Shown in pieces: positions 14,496 through 21,852 of a stretch of DNA of 36,077 nucleotides. The position numbers were made by a program, and so were the translations under genes. The stretch's first letter is position 1. Every line of letters begins with the position of its first letter. The notes under the pieces are model-generated. The model had not been told where the DNA came from and did not search any database. It saw only the letters and a program-made list of their open reading frames with translations. Origin of the DNA: CAZCBJ01 sp964496705 (GTDB taxonomy: Bacteria; Chloroflexota; Anaerolineae; Anaerolineales; Anaerolineaceae); contig CAZCBJ010000016.1 of the NCBI GenBank assembly GCA_964496705.1, forward strand, positions 1 to 36,077, read 5' to 3'.

Positions 14496-15926
14496 GTGAT
14501 TTTACGAACGCTGGCAAACGTGATGCAGGCAAAGTGTCTGTTGGACAGGCAATCGCTGCTGCTGTTGGGCGTGTCCGGAGGCCCGGACAGTCTTTGCCTG
14601 CTGGATGCGCTGCATCGTCTCAATTATCGCCTGGCAGTGGCCCACTTTGACCACTGCCTTCGACCGGAGTCGGCAGACGAAGCGCGGTCGGTTGGACGCA
14701 TGGCAGAAGAAAGACAGCTGAAGTTTATTTTGGGCAGCGGGGATGTGAATGGGTATGCCCGCCAGCATGGTTCCTCGTTGGAAGAAGCAGCCCGACTGTT
14801 GCGTTACCATTTTTTGTTTGAACAGGCGCGTCTGATTGGCGCGCACGCGGTAGTGGTGGCACATCATGCAGACGACCAGGTGGAAACGGTGTTGATGCAT
14901 CTGCTGCGCGGCACGGGGCTGGCGGGGTTGACCGGGATGGCTTACCGCTCGATCCAGGTACAATGGGATGATCGAATTGCATTGGTCAGACCGCTGCTGG
15001 GAGTCTGGCGGACGGAAATTGACGCTTACCTGACCGAACACAACCTTCATGCGGTGCACGATGTCAGCAACACCCAGCGCACCTATTTCCGCAACCGGCT
15101 GCGTTTGGATATGATTCCCACTCTCGAGCAGTACAATCCTCAGGTGAAATCGGCTGTCTGGCGGATGGCGGAAATTTTGCGTGCAGAACAGGAAGTCATC
15201 GAACAGGCCCTGGAGAAAACGTGGGCGGGTGTATTCCTGGAACAGGGCGAGGGCTGGATGCGGTGTTCCGCCAGACCTCTGCTGCAGCTCCCGCCCGGGC
15301 TGCAGCGCGCCGTCCTGCGTCGGGCGGTGAGCCTGCTGCGACCGGATTTGCGTGACCTGGAGTTCTCAACGATTGAACGCGGTCTGGCTTTTATTACTTC
15401 TCCCTCGCGCAGCTGCCGGATGGATTGGGTCGCGCAGATTGACCTGGAAATGAAAAATGAGGAGCTATGGCTGTTGTCTCGAACAGCTTCTCCAGTGAGT
15501 AAGCATCTGCCGCAGATGACGAGCATCGCAGAGCTGGAGGTGACCATCCCAGGTCAGGCCTGGCTGGCCAACGGTTGGCGAATACAGGCGGATTGGGCTG
15601 CGCTGGGGGATGGGTTGTGGGTGGAAGGCGGCATGACCGCCAGTCTGGATGCAGACCGGCTGGTGCTGCCGCTAAAAGTGCGCTGCCGTCAGCCGGGGGA
15701 TCGTTTTGAACCGCTGGGAATGGATGGTCATTCGCAGAAGCTGTCTGATTTCATGGTTAATCTAAAAATACCCCGCAATGCTCGGGCCAGGTGGCCGTTG
15801 GTGGTCAGCGCAGGAAAGATTGTCTGGGTGGCGGGCTACCGCCCGGCGCATGCATGCCAGATCACAGCCCAAACCCGGCAAGTGATCCGTCTGAGCCTGC
15901 GGGCACCGGATGGCGGTCAGGGCTGA
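14496..15926 (+). CDS. tilS: tRNA(Ile)-lysidine synthase
   Basis: 476 residues. The N-terminal PP-loop ATPase has GVSGGPDSLCLLDALH (SGGxDS) near residue 26, followed by VAHFDHCLRPESADEA and AHHADDQVETVLMHLLRGTG. A middle helical domain and the C-terminal TilS domain (RCRQPGDRFEPLGM, KLSDFMVNLKIPR, VWVAGYRPA) complete a full-length enzyme. It modifies C34 of the CAU-anticodon tRNA-Ile to lysidine, so that AUA is read as isoleucine; this is essential in most bacteria. Its GTG start follows a TATAAT by 6 nt. It is convergent with the Xer-like gene, stops 6 bp apart, with no room for a normal terminator. Confidence 0.95.
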   Translation: MILRTLANVMQAKCLLDRQSLLLLGVSGGPDSLCLLDALHRLNYRLAVAHFDHCLRPESADEARSVGRMAEERQLKFILGSGDVNGYARQHGSSLEEAARLLRYHFLFEQARLIGAHAVVVAHHADDQVETVLMHLLRGTGLAGLTGMAYRSIQVQWDDRIALVRPLLGVWRTEIDAYLTEHNLHAVHDVSNTQRTYFRNRLRLDMIPTLEQYNPQVKSAVWRMAEILRAEQEVIEQALEKTWAGVFLEQGEGWMRCSARPLLQLPPGLQRAVLRRAVSLLRPDLRDLEFSTIERGLAFITSPSRSCRMDWVAQIDLEMKNEELWLLSRTASPVSKHLPQMTSIAELEVTIPGQAWLANGWRIQADWAALGDGLWVEGGMTASLDADRLVLPLKVRCRQPGDRFEPLGMDGHSQKLSDFMVNLKIPRNARARWPLVVSAGKIVWVAGYRPAHACQITAQTRQVIRLSLRAPDGGQG

Positions 15927-15932
15927 TCCGCC

Positions 15933-16838
15933 TCAGATCAGCTCATCCAGTTGGCGCAGTTTTAAGCCGATTTCACGCCATTGGATTTTGCTGATGCCAA
16001 GTTTCTGGCGAATTTTTTCGTTTTCCATCCCGCTGCGCTTGTCGTTGAGTGCGCAGGTCCAGCGGCACATATCAAAGGATAGGTGCTTGGAAAGACCGGC
16101 TTCGGCGCCGACGTCTTCGAGCAGATATTCCAGACGACGGGGTGACCAGGCAAAGACCTGTTCGCTGGGTCGGTATTGCGCCAGGTATTCTCGAAATGCG
16201 GAAACCCATTCCTCCGGTAGGGCAATTTTGCGTTCCTTGTAGCGGTTGCGGAGGTTTGCATAACGGACAAAAAGTATCGGTCCGGCGGGCGTCTCGAGGT
16301 CAATGTGGTTGAGGTTGATGGACAAACATTCGCCCTTCTTGATGCCGGTCGAAAGCAGCAACAGGAGCAAGGTGTAGGGTCTGGCGTCTGGTTTGGCTTT
16401 TTCGCGGTAGGACTGCGCCACCTGCAGGGCGGCTTCCTGCTCTTCAGGCGTCAACACCTGGGGCAGCGGGCTGATAACGGACTGCTGGACGACCTTTTCA
16501 GCCGGGTCTGCCAGCAGGACGCCGTTGCGGTGCAGCCAGCGGAAAAATGCTTTCAGCGAGGTGATGCGGCGGGCCAGGCTCTTGGGAGAACAGGGAACCC
16601 CGCGACCGGATTGCAGCCATTGCAGGAAGTGGTTGAGATCGGTGGTGGTGATGGCGCCAATCGTGCGGTCTGGGGCGATGTAAGAGGCGAGCAATTGCAG
16701 GTCGCCGAGAAAGGCTTTGATGGTATAAACGGAGCGGCCCTGATCACGCAAATAGTTTTCCCAAGCCCGCAAGGCTGGGACCAGGGGGGTCATCGCAGTG
16801 ATATGAGCGCTCGGAAGTGAAGAAGGATCAGGCGGCAT
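15933..16838 (-). CDS. Tyrosine-recombinase-fold (XerC/D-like) protein lacking the catalytic tyrosine
   Basis: 301 residues. A SAM-like N-terminal core-binding domain (about 18-108: ENYLRDQGRSVYTIKAFLGD, SLKAFFRWLHRNG) is followed by a phage-integrase-like domain. Catalytic positions are degraded. Arg I of TGLR is K167 (TGIKKGE). The HxLR box reads FDMCRWTCAL. The LGH histidine is I282. The C-terminus QKLGISKIQWREIGL has no tyrosine, and none occurs after residue 238. The beta-hairpin lysine (YKERK) remains. It may bind DNA without cutting. A good promoter and SD (GAAGG) suggest that it is expressed. It could be an annotated integrase in databases; active recombination is unlikely. Confidence 0.8.
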   Translation of the reverse strand: MPPDPSSLPSAHITAMTPLVPALRAWENYLRDQGRSVYTIKAFLGDLQLLASYIAPDRTIGAITTTDLNHFLQWLQSGRGVPCSPKSLARRITSLKAFFRWLHRNGVLLADPAEKVVQQSVISPLPQVLTPEEQEAALQVAQSYREKAKPDARPYTLLLLLLSTGIKKGECLSINLNHIDLETPAGPILFVRYANLRNRYKERKIALPEEWVSAFREYLAQYRPSEQVFAWSPRRLEYLLEDVGAEAGLSKHLSFDMCRWTCALNDKRSGMENEKIRQKLGISKIQWREIGLKLRQLDELI

Positions 16839-16875
16839 AGGGCCTTCTTATTTTCGCATAGGTATATTTATTGAC

Positions 16876-16904
16876 ATATTACATGATGCCAGCTTATTTG
16901 TCAA
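16876..16904 (-). promoter_or_regulatory. Sigma-70 type promoter of the Xer-like gene
   Basis: Minus-strand TTGACA (16899-16904), a 17-nt spacer, then TAATAT (16876-16881). Transcription would start about 30 nt before the ATG at 16838, leaving room for the SD. The T8 run just before the -35 (16905-16912 region) may end the LytR-family transcript, but no hairpin precedes it. Confidence 0.7.
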
Positions 16905-16924
16905 CAAAAAAAAGGGGTGAGATT

Positions 16925-17980
16925 CTATGGCGCCAGGGCCTGTTGAACCAGTTGGCGGCAAGCAGACAGGTTGGGCATCAGCACCATTGCACCGCTGCCG
17001 GGGATGACAGTATCCCAAACATATCCTGGCCCAATGGCATAGCGGCGCACATTTTCTGCGCGCAGTAATTTGGGAGCAATTGGGATCAGGGGCAGGATGT
17101 CCCGTAAGCGCAAATTGGTGTCCACGTTATCACGCAGGGCTTCATAGATTTTATCGGCTTTGGCGATCGCATTGCGGCTCATCAACTGGAAAAACAACCC
17201 CTGCAGTACTTCCTGGGCGCGCCGGGTGCGATCAAAATCACCGGTGGTCTTACGCGAGCGGACATACCACAGGGCTTCATAGCCGTTCAAAGTGGTGGTG
17301 CCGACTTCCACCCGGCAGATTCCGTGTTTGTAAGGGAACACACAGGTATCCACCAATTCTTGAGTGGCGGTGATGGTCACGCCGCCCAGGCTGTCCACTA
17401 TGTTGACAAAGCCCTGGAAGTTGGTGAGAACATAGAAATCAGGGCGGGCGCCAAAGTTGTATTCCAGCGCAGATGCCAGCGCATCAAAGCCGCCCATTTG
17501 AAAAGCTGTGTTGATGCGGTTCTCCCCGTAGCCCGGAATGAAAACCCACAAATCGCGAGGGAAAGAGATCATGCTGGCAGTCCCGTCAGGATTAATGACG
17601 GCGAGGATGATCACATCCGTGCGTTGGGCGCCGTCTCCACGGGCGTCTGAACCGAGAATGAGGATGCGCACTTGATCATCCGGCGGTTCACCACCTTGGT
17701 AAGAGGGGTTGATTTCGGTCTGCGGTTGTCCGCGCAACTGAGTGGGCGTCGGTTTTGGGGTGGGCGTGGGCGTGAGTGTTGCCGTGGGGGTGGGCGGAAC
17801 GGGTTGAAAAGGGGTGGCTGTGGTGGTTGGATCGGGGTACGGAGAGGCGGCAGCCAGTGCTGCAACAGCATAGGAATTGGCTGGTTTGATTAATATTGCG
17901 GCGGATGTTGTCTCCGGCGGAGAACAGGCCACCAGAAAAGCCCCAAGCAAAAGGAGTATTTTCGATGTCAGCCGGCGCAT
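16925..17980 (-). CDS. LytR-CpsA-Psr (LCP) family lipoprotein
   Basis: 351 residues. Lipobox LVAC with C19, so probably lipid-anchored rather than TM-anchored as in most LCP proteins. A Thr/Pro-rich linker covers about 48-88 (TPTATLTPTPTPKPTPTQ). The LCP domain follows from about 100: ILILGSDARGD, RTDVIILAVINPDG, MISFPRDLWVFIPGYGENRINTAF, GGVTI and RSRKTTGDFDRTRRAQEVL. LCP enzymes transfer glycopolymers from lipid carriers to peptidoglycan or other acceptors outside the membrane; the conserved Arg/Asp residues seen fit an active enzyme. It lies 23 nt after the PlsC-like gene, with its own TATAAT 6 nt before the ATG. Confidence 0.9.
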   Translation of the reverse strand: MRRLTSKILLLLGAFLVACSPPETTSAAILIKPANSYAVAALAAASPYPDPTTTATPFQPVPPTPTATLTPTPTPKPTPTQLRGQPQTEINPSYQGGEPPDDQVRILILGSDARGDGAQRTDVIILAVINPDGTASMISFPRDLWVFIPGYGENRINTAFQMGGFDALASALEYNFGARPDFYVLTNFQGFVNIVDSLGGVTITATQELVDTCVFPYKHGICRVEVGTTTLNGYEALWYVRSRKTTGDFDRTRRAQEVLQGLFFQLMSRNAIAKADKIYEALRDNVDTNLRLRDILPLIPIAPKLLRAENVRRYAIGPGYVWDTVIPGSGAMVLMPNLSACRQLVQQALAP

Positions 17981-17986
17981 TTATTA

Positions 17987-17992
17987 ATTATA
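17987..17992 (-). promoter_or_regulatory. TATAAT 6 nt before the LCP gene start
   Basis: Minus-strand TATAAT, TAATAA, then the ATG at 17980. It lies in the short gap after the PlsC-like gene. There is no SD, so initiation at the start codon is likely. Confidence 0.5.
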
Positions 17993-18003
17993 CATCAGCG
18001 ATT

Positions 18004-18744
18004 TCAGGCGGATGGCGCTGGCTGTGCTCCAGGAGAATCGTGAAAGCTAAGATAATGAGCGGTGGCCTTGCTCATGTCAGCGTATTCACCCCGGTATTCG
18101 GGTGGTAAAAGGGCAGCCATCTGGTACATGATTTCGTCTATGGCGGCCTCGCGCACCTCCCGATTCAGTTGATTGCGCTGGATGTTGATGGTGAACGGTT
18201 TGCCCACACGAATATGGAAATCGGTGCGGCGAATCTGCTTCAAGTTGTCCCAGAAAGTCTCACCCCCCCAATGCACCACAGGCAGCAGCGGCGCTCCGCT
18301 GCGCACCGCCAGCAATACAGTGCCGGGCTTGCCCTTGATCAATTTACCCTGTGTGCGGGTGCCTTCGGGTGAGATGGCCACGATCATGCCTTCCTGGAGT
18401 GCCTGCTCAGCCAGGCGAAAGGCTTCCAGGTCGGCTTCACCGCGGCGGATGGAGATTCCGCCCCAGAGCGTGAACAATTCCCGGAAAAACGGGCGGTCCC
18501 AGTTTTCTGATTTGACAAAACCGGTAACCGGTCGCGGCTGGAAAAAGGTGAATAGAATGGGTACTTCGAGGAAATTGATGTGATTGCTGACCATGATGAG
18601 CGGCCCCCGGGCAGGCACATTGCCAATCTCAGCGGTGTCGATGCGGCAGAGGATGCGGAAAAGCGTTTTGGCGAAAAGATTAAAGGAGCGGTAGGCCAGA
18701 TCGCTGCGCCGCTGCCAGGGAACATTTCGGGTGAGTATTGTCAT
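18004..18744 (-). CDS. PlsC-like 1-acylglycerol-3-phosphate acyltransferase family
   Basis: 246 residues with the acyltransferase blocks: I, VSNHINFLEVPIL; II, FTLWGGISIRRGEAD; III, ISPEGTRTQG; IV, APLLPVVHWGG. Block I normally reads NHxSxxD; here the acidic residue is Glu (HX4E), a variant to note. The family transfers acyl groups to lysophosphatidic acid at the membrane, making phosphatidic acid. It lies 19 nt after the diacylglycerol kinase-like gene, whose product class makes the same lipid, so they probably share an operon. AGGT about 9 nt before the ATG is a weak SD. Confidence 0.85.
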   Translation of the reverse strand: MTILTRNVPWQRRSDLAYRSFNLFAKTLFRILCRIDTAEIGNVPARGPLIMVSNHINFLEVPILFTFFQPRPVTGFVKSENWDRPFFRELFTLWGGISIRRGEADLEAFRLAEQALQEGMIVAISPEGTRTQGKLIKGKPGTVLLAVRSGAPLLPVVHWGGETFWDNLKQIRRTDFHIRVGKPFTINIQRNQLNREVREAAIDEIMYQMAALLPPEYRGEYADMSKATAHYLSFHDSPGAQPAPSA

Positions 18745-18763
18745 GGGCTTACCTGTAATAGTA

Positions 18764-19687
18764 TTAACCCGGAACGATGAATTCGATAGCTTTGTGGAAA
18801 TTTTCCATCACCAGTTGAGCGCCTTCGGTGCATATCGTTTCGCCATCTGAATGCGCAGGCAGTGAACCGGTCTTGGCTGTGACGGTCACTTTGCTGGCCA
18901 GGGGCATGCGCACATCTGGCTGGCTTGCCTGGGTGCCGTTCATGTATTTGGTCAACAGGTAGAAAATTTTCAATTTGGGTACCTGGTTGACCATGTTAAG
19001 ATTAAATTTGCCATCATCCACGGCAGCGTCGGGCGCCATGAAAAAACCGCCTCCCAGCCGGCTGCCGTTCATGATGGAGACCATTAGCGCAGGCAAGGTA
19101 ATACATTGGTCGTCATAGTCAACCTGTACCAGCGGAGCTTTGTAATAGATAAATGCGGTGGCGACAGCGCCAGCAATATAGGATAAAAAGCCGCTCAACG
19201 GTTTCAATTTCACCGCAACGAAGCCCACCACCGCGTCAAAGCCAATACCAACCCCGTTGCCAAAATACCTGCCCTGCGGATAATCACCGCCGGACAGCCG
19301 GCCGATATCGATCCACTTGCGCTGGTCGGCTGCCAGAACTTCGCAGCAGGTCTGCCAGGAAGCCGGCAAGCCCATCCCGTAGGAGAAATCGTTACCCCGA
19401 CCGACGGAGATCATCCCCATGGCGGCGCTGCCCAGACCTTCTGCGCGCGCGTCCATTAAACCGTTGATCACCTCGTTGGCGGTTCCATCACCTCCGGCAC
19501 CGACGACAACATCGAAGCCCTGTTGGACGGCTTGTTTGGTGATCTCGTATCCATGCCAGGGACGTTCCGTAGCCGCCATCTCAAAGTCCAGCTTCAACTC
19601 TTCCAGTTTTTGTTTGATATCCGGGTAAAGCCGCCCCCCGTTGCCCCGACCGGAGACTGGATTGACAATGATTTTGTATTTTGGCAT
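18764..19687 (-). CDS. Diacylglycerol kinase-like lipid kinase (YegS/DagK family)
   Basis: 307 residues from the ATG at 19687 (AGGA 7 nt upstream). A start at 19732 is possible but would place its codon inside the -10/+1 region of a good promoter. Motifs: IIVNPVSGRGNGG at the N-terminus and the nucleotide motif VGAGGDGTANEVINGLMD, then GNDFSYGMG and FGNGVGIGFDAVVGF. The beta-rich C-terminal domain includes DGKFNLNMVNQVPK and HSDGE. It phosphorylates diacylglycerol or a related lipid at the membrane, or in some relatives sphingoid bases. It heads the operon with the PlsC-like gene and is divergent from the plus-strand pair at 19831. Confidence 0.9.
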   Translation of the reverse strand: MPKYKIIVNPVSGRGNGGRLYPDIKQKLEELKLDFEMAATERPWHGYEITKQAVQQGFDVVVGAGGDGTANEVINGLMDARAEGLGSAAMGMISVGRGNDFSYGMGLPASWQTCCEVLAADQRKWIDIGRLSGGDYPQGRYFGNGVGIGFDAVVGFVAVKLKPLSGFLSYIAGAVATAFIYYKAPLVQVDYDDQCITLPALMVSIMNGSRLGGGFFMAPDAAVDDGKFNLNMVNQVPKLKIFYLLTKYMNGTQASQPDVRMPLASKVTVTAKTGSLPAHSDGETICTEGAQLVMENFHKAIEFIVPG

Positions 19688-19714
19688 GGAATTTTCCTGA
19701 GTAAAGATTTTCTG

Positions 19715-19742
19715 ATTGTAACCGAGAACCAAAAGCTGTCAA
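19715..19742 (-). promoter_or_regulatory. Sigma-70 promoter for the lipid kinase operon
   Basis: Minus-strand TTGACA (19737-19742), a 16-nt spacer, TACAAT (19715-19720). It would give a leader of about 20 nt containing the SD. It supports the start at 19687. Confidence 0.65.
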
Positions 19743-19769
19743 GAAATCCGAAAAAAAAGCGAAAAGGGC

Positions 19770-19798
19770 TTGACGAAATGGTACGTTTGTTCTATAAT
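19770..19798 (+). promoter_or_regulatory. Consensus sigma-70 promoter for the 284-aa/78-aa gene pair
   Basis: TTGACG (19770-19775), a 17-nt spacer, TATAAT (19793-19798): the best promoter in the window. It is divergent from the lipid-kinase promoter 27 bp away. The leader is about 26 nt, ending in AGTGGTGAACC before the ATG at 19831. Confidence 0.75.
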
Positions 19799-19830
19799 CA
19801 GATATAGAACATTATTTCTAGTGGTGAACC

Positions 19831-20685
19831 ATGGCTGAAACTTTTCGGATTTCCATCCCCCCATTACCGGCTGTGTGCCGTGAACCGCTGCAGGTGGAAG
19901 GTGCAGAAGGGCTGAGTGATGGGATTCCATTCGCATCCCTGCAACTCGAGGGGCTGTTGGCCCGTTTCCACCCTGTGCCACCCAAATCGGTGTTGATGGG
20001 TGTGGGGATGGATGAGGTGCCGGTCTTTTTTGACCTGGATGATCCGCAACCTGGTCCACTGCTCGTTCTGGGCAACTCGCTGGCTTGCACACGCGATTTC
20101 CTCCGCGTTTTCATCCATTCCGCGAGCCGTTCTCTATCTCAGGTGAAAATCCTGGTGTTTTCCAGTCAGCCTGAAAGCTGGTCGAAGGACATGGCGAGAT
20201 TTATCCATGAGGGAACTTGCCTGGGCGTGTTCGGGGTGGATGAGCCAGCCGGAGAAGAATGGATGCTGCGCATGGCTGAACGCACCGAGAAACGGCAGGC
20301 CAGCCGGCGCCATTGCGGGCACGTGTTGCTACTCCTGGACGATTTGGGTTTCCTGCTGCGCGCGTCTTCCGAGGTGCGCATGAATTTTGAGTGGTTGTGT
20401 ACCAATGGACCGCAAGCCCGTATCTGGCCGGTGGTGGCTTTGACCGCCGCGGCCGCGTTGGAACTGGGTCGTTGGCTGCGCTATTTCCGTACGCGTATCC
20501 TGGGGCACATGCCGGATGCGGTGGCTGCGCGGTTGGGATTACATGCGGGACTGCGCTCGCATGCCTTGTATCCAGGCCGCCAATATGCTGTGCGCATTGC
20601 GGATGAATGGCTGCGCTTTTGGTTGCCGTCTCTGCCCCATGATGACCTGAACACTGTTTCGATTATCCAACTTGAGGAGGTCTGA
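19831..20685 (+). CDS. FtsK/HerA-like P-loop-fold protein without a functional Walker A, unknown role
   Basis: 284 residues, no TM segments or signal. The middle resembles an FtsK/HerA/VirB4-type ATPase core. PGPLLVLGNSLACTRDFLR occupies the place of the strand/P-loop/helix LLVxGxxGSGKSxxLR, but the GKS/T lysine and serine are gone. GHVLLLLDDLGFLL matches a Walker B strand. The later part (WPVVALTAAAALELGRWLRYFRTRILG) matches the strand and sensor region after it. The fold assignment is my inference; no database search was possible. If correct, it cannot hydrolyse ATP normally and may be structural or regulatory. It has its own consensus promoter and is coupled to the 78-aa gene one base after its stop. 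Confidence 0.65.
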   Translation: MAETFRISIPPLPAVCREPLQVEGAEGLSDGIPFASLQLEGLLARFHPVPPKSVLMGVGMDEVPVFFDLDDPQPGPLLVLGNSLACTRDFLRVFIHSASRSLSQVKILVFSSQPESWSKDMARFIHEGTCLGVFGVDEPAGEEWMLRMAERTEKRQASRRHCGHVLLLLDDLGFLLRASSEVRMNFEWLCTNGPQARIWPVVALTAAAALELGRWLRYFRTRILGHMPDAVAARLGLHAGLRSHALYPGRQYAVRIADEWLRFWLPSLPHDDLNTVSIIQLEEV

Positions 20686-20686
20686 T

Positions 20687-20923
20687 ATGAAAACAGGAAT
20701 GCTGTGGTTTGACAATGACGCAAAATCCGATCTGCCCACCAAGATCGCACGGGCTGCGGACTATTACCAACGCAAATACGGACATAAGCCCCAGTTATGC
20801 TTCGTCCATCCCAGTATGGCAAACGGCGCACCTAAGCGTTCGTTGGATATCGAAATTCGCACCACGCGCCAGATGCTGCCCAACCACCTTTGGCTGGGAC
20901 TCAGTGAGACTGCTCAGGCTTAA
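20687..20923 (+). CDS. 78-residue protein of unknown function, partner of the 284-aa gene
   Basis: ATG at 20687 preceded by GAGGAGG (20674-20680) at 6-nt spacing, which clearly fixes the start one base after the upstream stop. The protein is soluble: it begins MKTGMLWFDND, then a basic helix (KIARAADYYQRKYGHK), QLCFVHPSM, and a C-terminal NHLWLGLSETAQA. No known domain is recognised. The very strong SD suggests high output relative to the upstream protein. Its TAA overlaps the TAA of the convergent ParB-like gene, both using the palindrome TTAA. Confidence 0.75.
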   Translation: MKTGMLWFDNDAKSDLPTKIARAADYYQRKYGHKPQLCFVHPSMANGAPKRSLDIEIRTTRQMLPNHLWLGLSETAQA

Positions 20924-21852
20924 TTTTTATTCATGCGTGAAAGCAGTGCACCTTTCACGCTCAACCATATCCGTTGGAACCAGCGAATGAGCTTGCCTTT
21001 GCGGGTCTGGGTGAAATCTTCAACGGCTTCTTCCAAACCGGGTGTTTCGCAACCGCATTTCTCGCGTAAATACCAGAGATGTTCGATGATCCACAGATAA
21101 AGATCGGCCTCGGTTCGACCGGGAAATTGTTTTAGGATATTGTCTTTGAAGATAATTTGCACCAGGGGCAAATAGACGGTATCGTACCAATCTGCCACGG
21201 CTTCGGGATAAGGGATGGCTATATTCTGCTTTTCCCCCATGAACCATTGGTGGGTATTGATATGTTCCAGCAATAATCGATATCCGCCAGGAAGGGTGAG
21301 GTCGATATCCGCCGCAGGGCGCAGTTCAGCCAGCTCGGTTTTTTGGTAAAAATCCGCTTTTTCTTGCAGTCGGATCAGGTCATCGATGGAAACCTCTTTG
21401 GTTAAAGGAACCGGCACATCGATCTCGATCACTTCTGCATCAATAAAAAGCTGACCGCGTTTTCGAGCTACCGATACGCGGTGATTGCCGTCCTTAACAA
21501 AATACACATCACCAATTTTATAGACTTCAATGGGCGGCAAAATAATGTTTTGTAAATGAGCGATGTCCACGCTCATCCAGCGGCCTTTGGTGGTGGACTG
21601 CCTGGGCAGAAAAGCACGGTCGAAATCGTTGTACCTTCCCACACTGCCCACAATTTTATCTATGGATATTTCTCGGTGTCCGATGTATCGCTGCCCGCGC
21701 AAGGGCAGCGCTTTGCGCACCTCATCGAAGGGCAGCAGCTCATTGGGTGAATTCAGGAACCAGCTGGTCAATGAGCGCCAGAAAGCTGATTTCAGTGCGT
21801 TTTCAAAGTCCTGGCGCGCTTCACGACTAAAAAAGGAAGGGGTTTCTGTCAT
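20920..21852 (-). CDS. ParB/sulfiredoxin-fold-like protein, possibly DUF4032-related
   Basis: 310 residues. The middle (about 60-150) carries a ParB-N-like arrangement: SIDKIVGSVGRYNDFDRAF, ILPPIEVYKIGDVYFVKDG and NHRVSVARKRGQ, followed by IDAEVIEIDVP. The DGNHRVSVA motif is the usual GxxR-like signature of this fold. The rest is mostly helical (LYLWIIEHLWYLREKCG). No helix-turn-helix or CTP-binding set is obvious, so a chromosome-segregation role is not supported. Related proteins carry the label DUF4032 (from memory). It is the last gene of the operon from 26183; its ATG overlaps the metallophosphoesterase stop (ATGA). Confidence 0.7.
   Translation of the reverse strand: MTETPSFFSREARQDFENALKSAFWRSLTSWFLNSPNELLPFDEVRKALPLRGQRYIGHREISIDKIVGSVGRYNDFDRAFLPRQSTTKGRWMSVDIAHLQNIILPPIEVYKIGDVYFVKDGNHRVSVARKRGQLFIDAEVIEIDVPVPLTKEVSIDDLIRLQEKADFYQKTELAELRPAADIDLTLPGGYRLLLEHINTHQWFMGEKQNIAIPYPEAVADWYDTVYLPLVQIIFKDNILKQFPGRTEADLYLWIIEHLWYLREKCGCETPGLEEAVEDFTQTRKGKLIRWFQRIWLSVKGALLSRMNKN

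Noticed and set aside
15933..16838. Active integrase marking an integrated element
   Set aside because: The catalytic tyrosine and other key residues are missing, and the neighbours are ordinary housekeeping genes with no attachment repeats seen.
20920..21852. Chromosome-partition ParB
   Set aside because: No ParA partner, helix-turn-helix or parS-like repeats; only the DGNHR core of the fold is shared.
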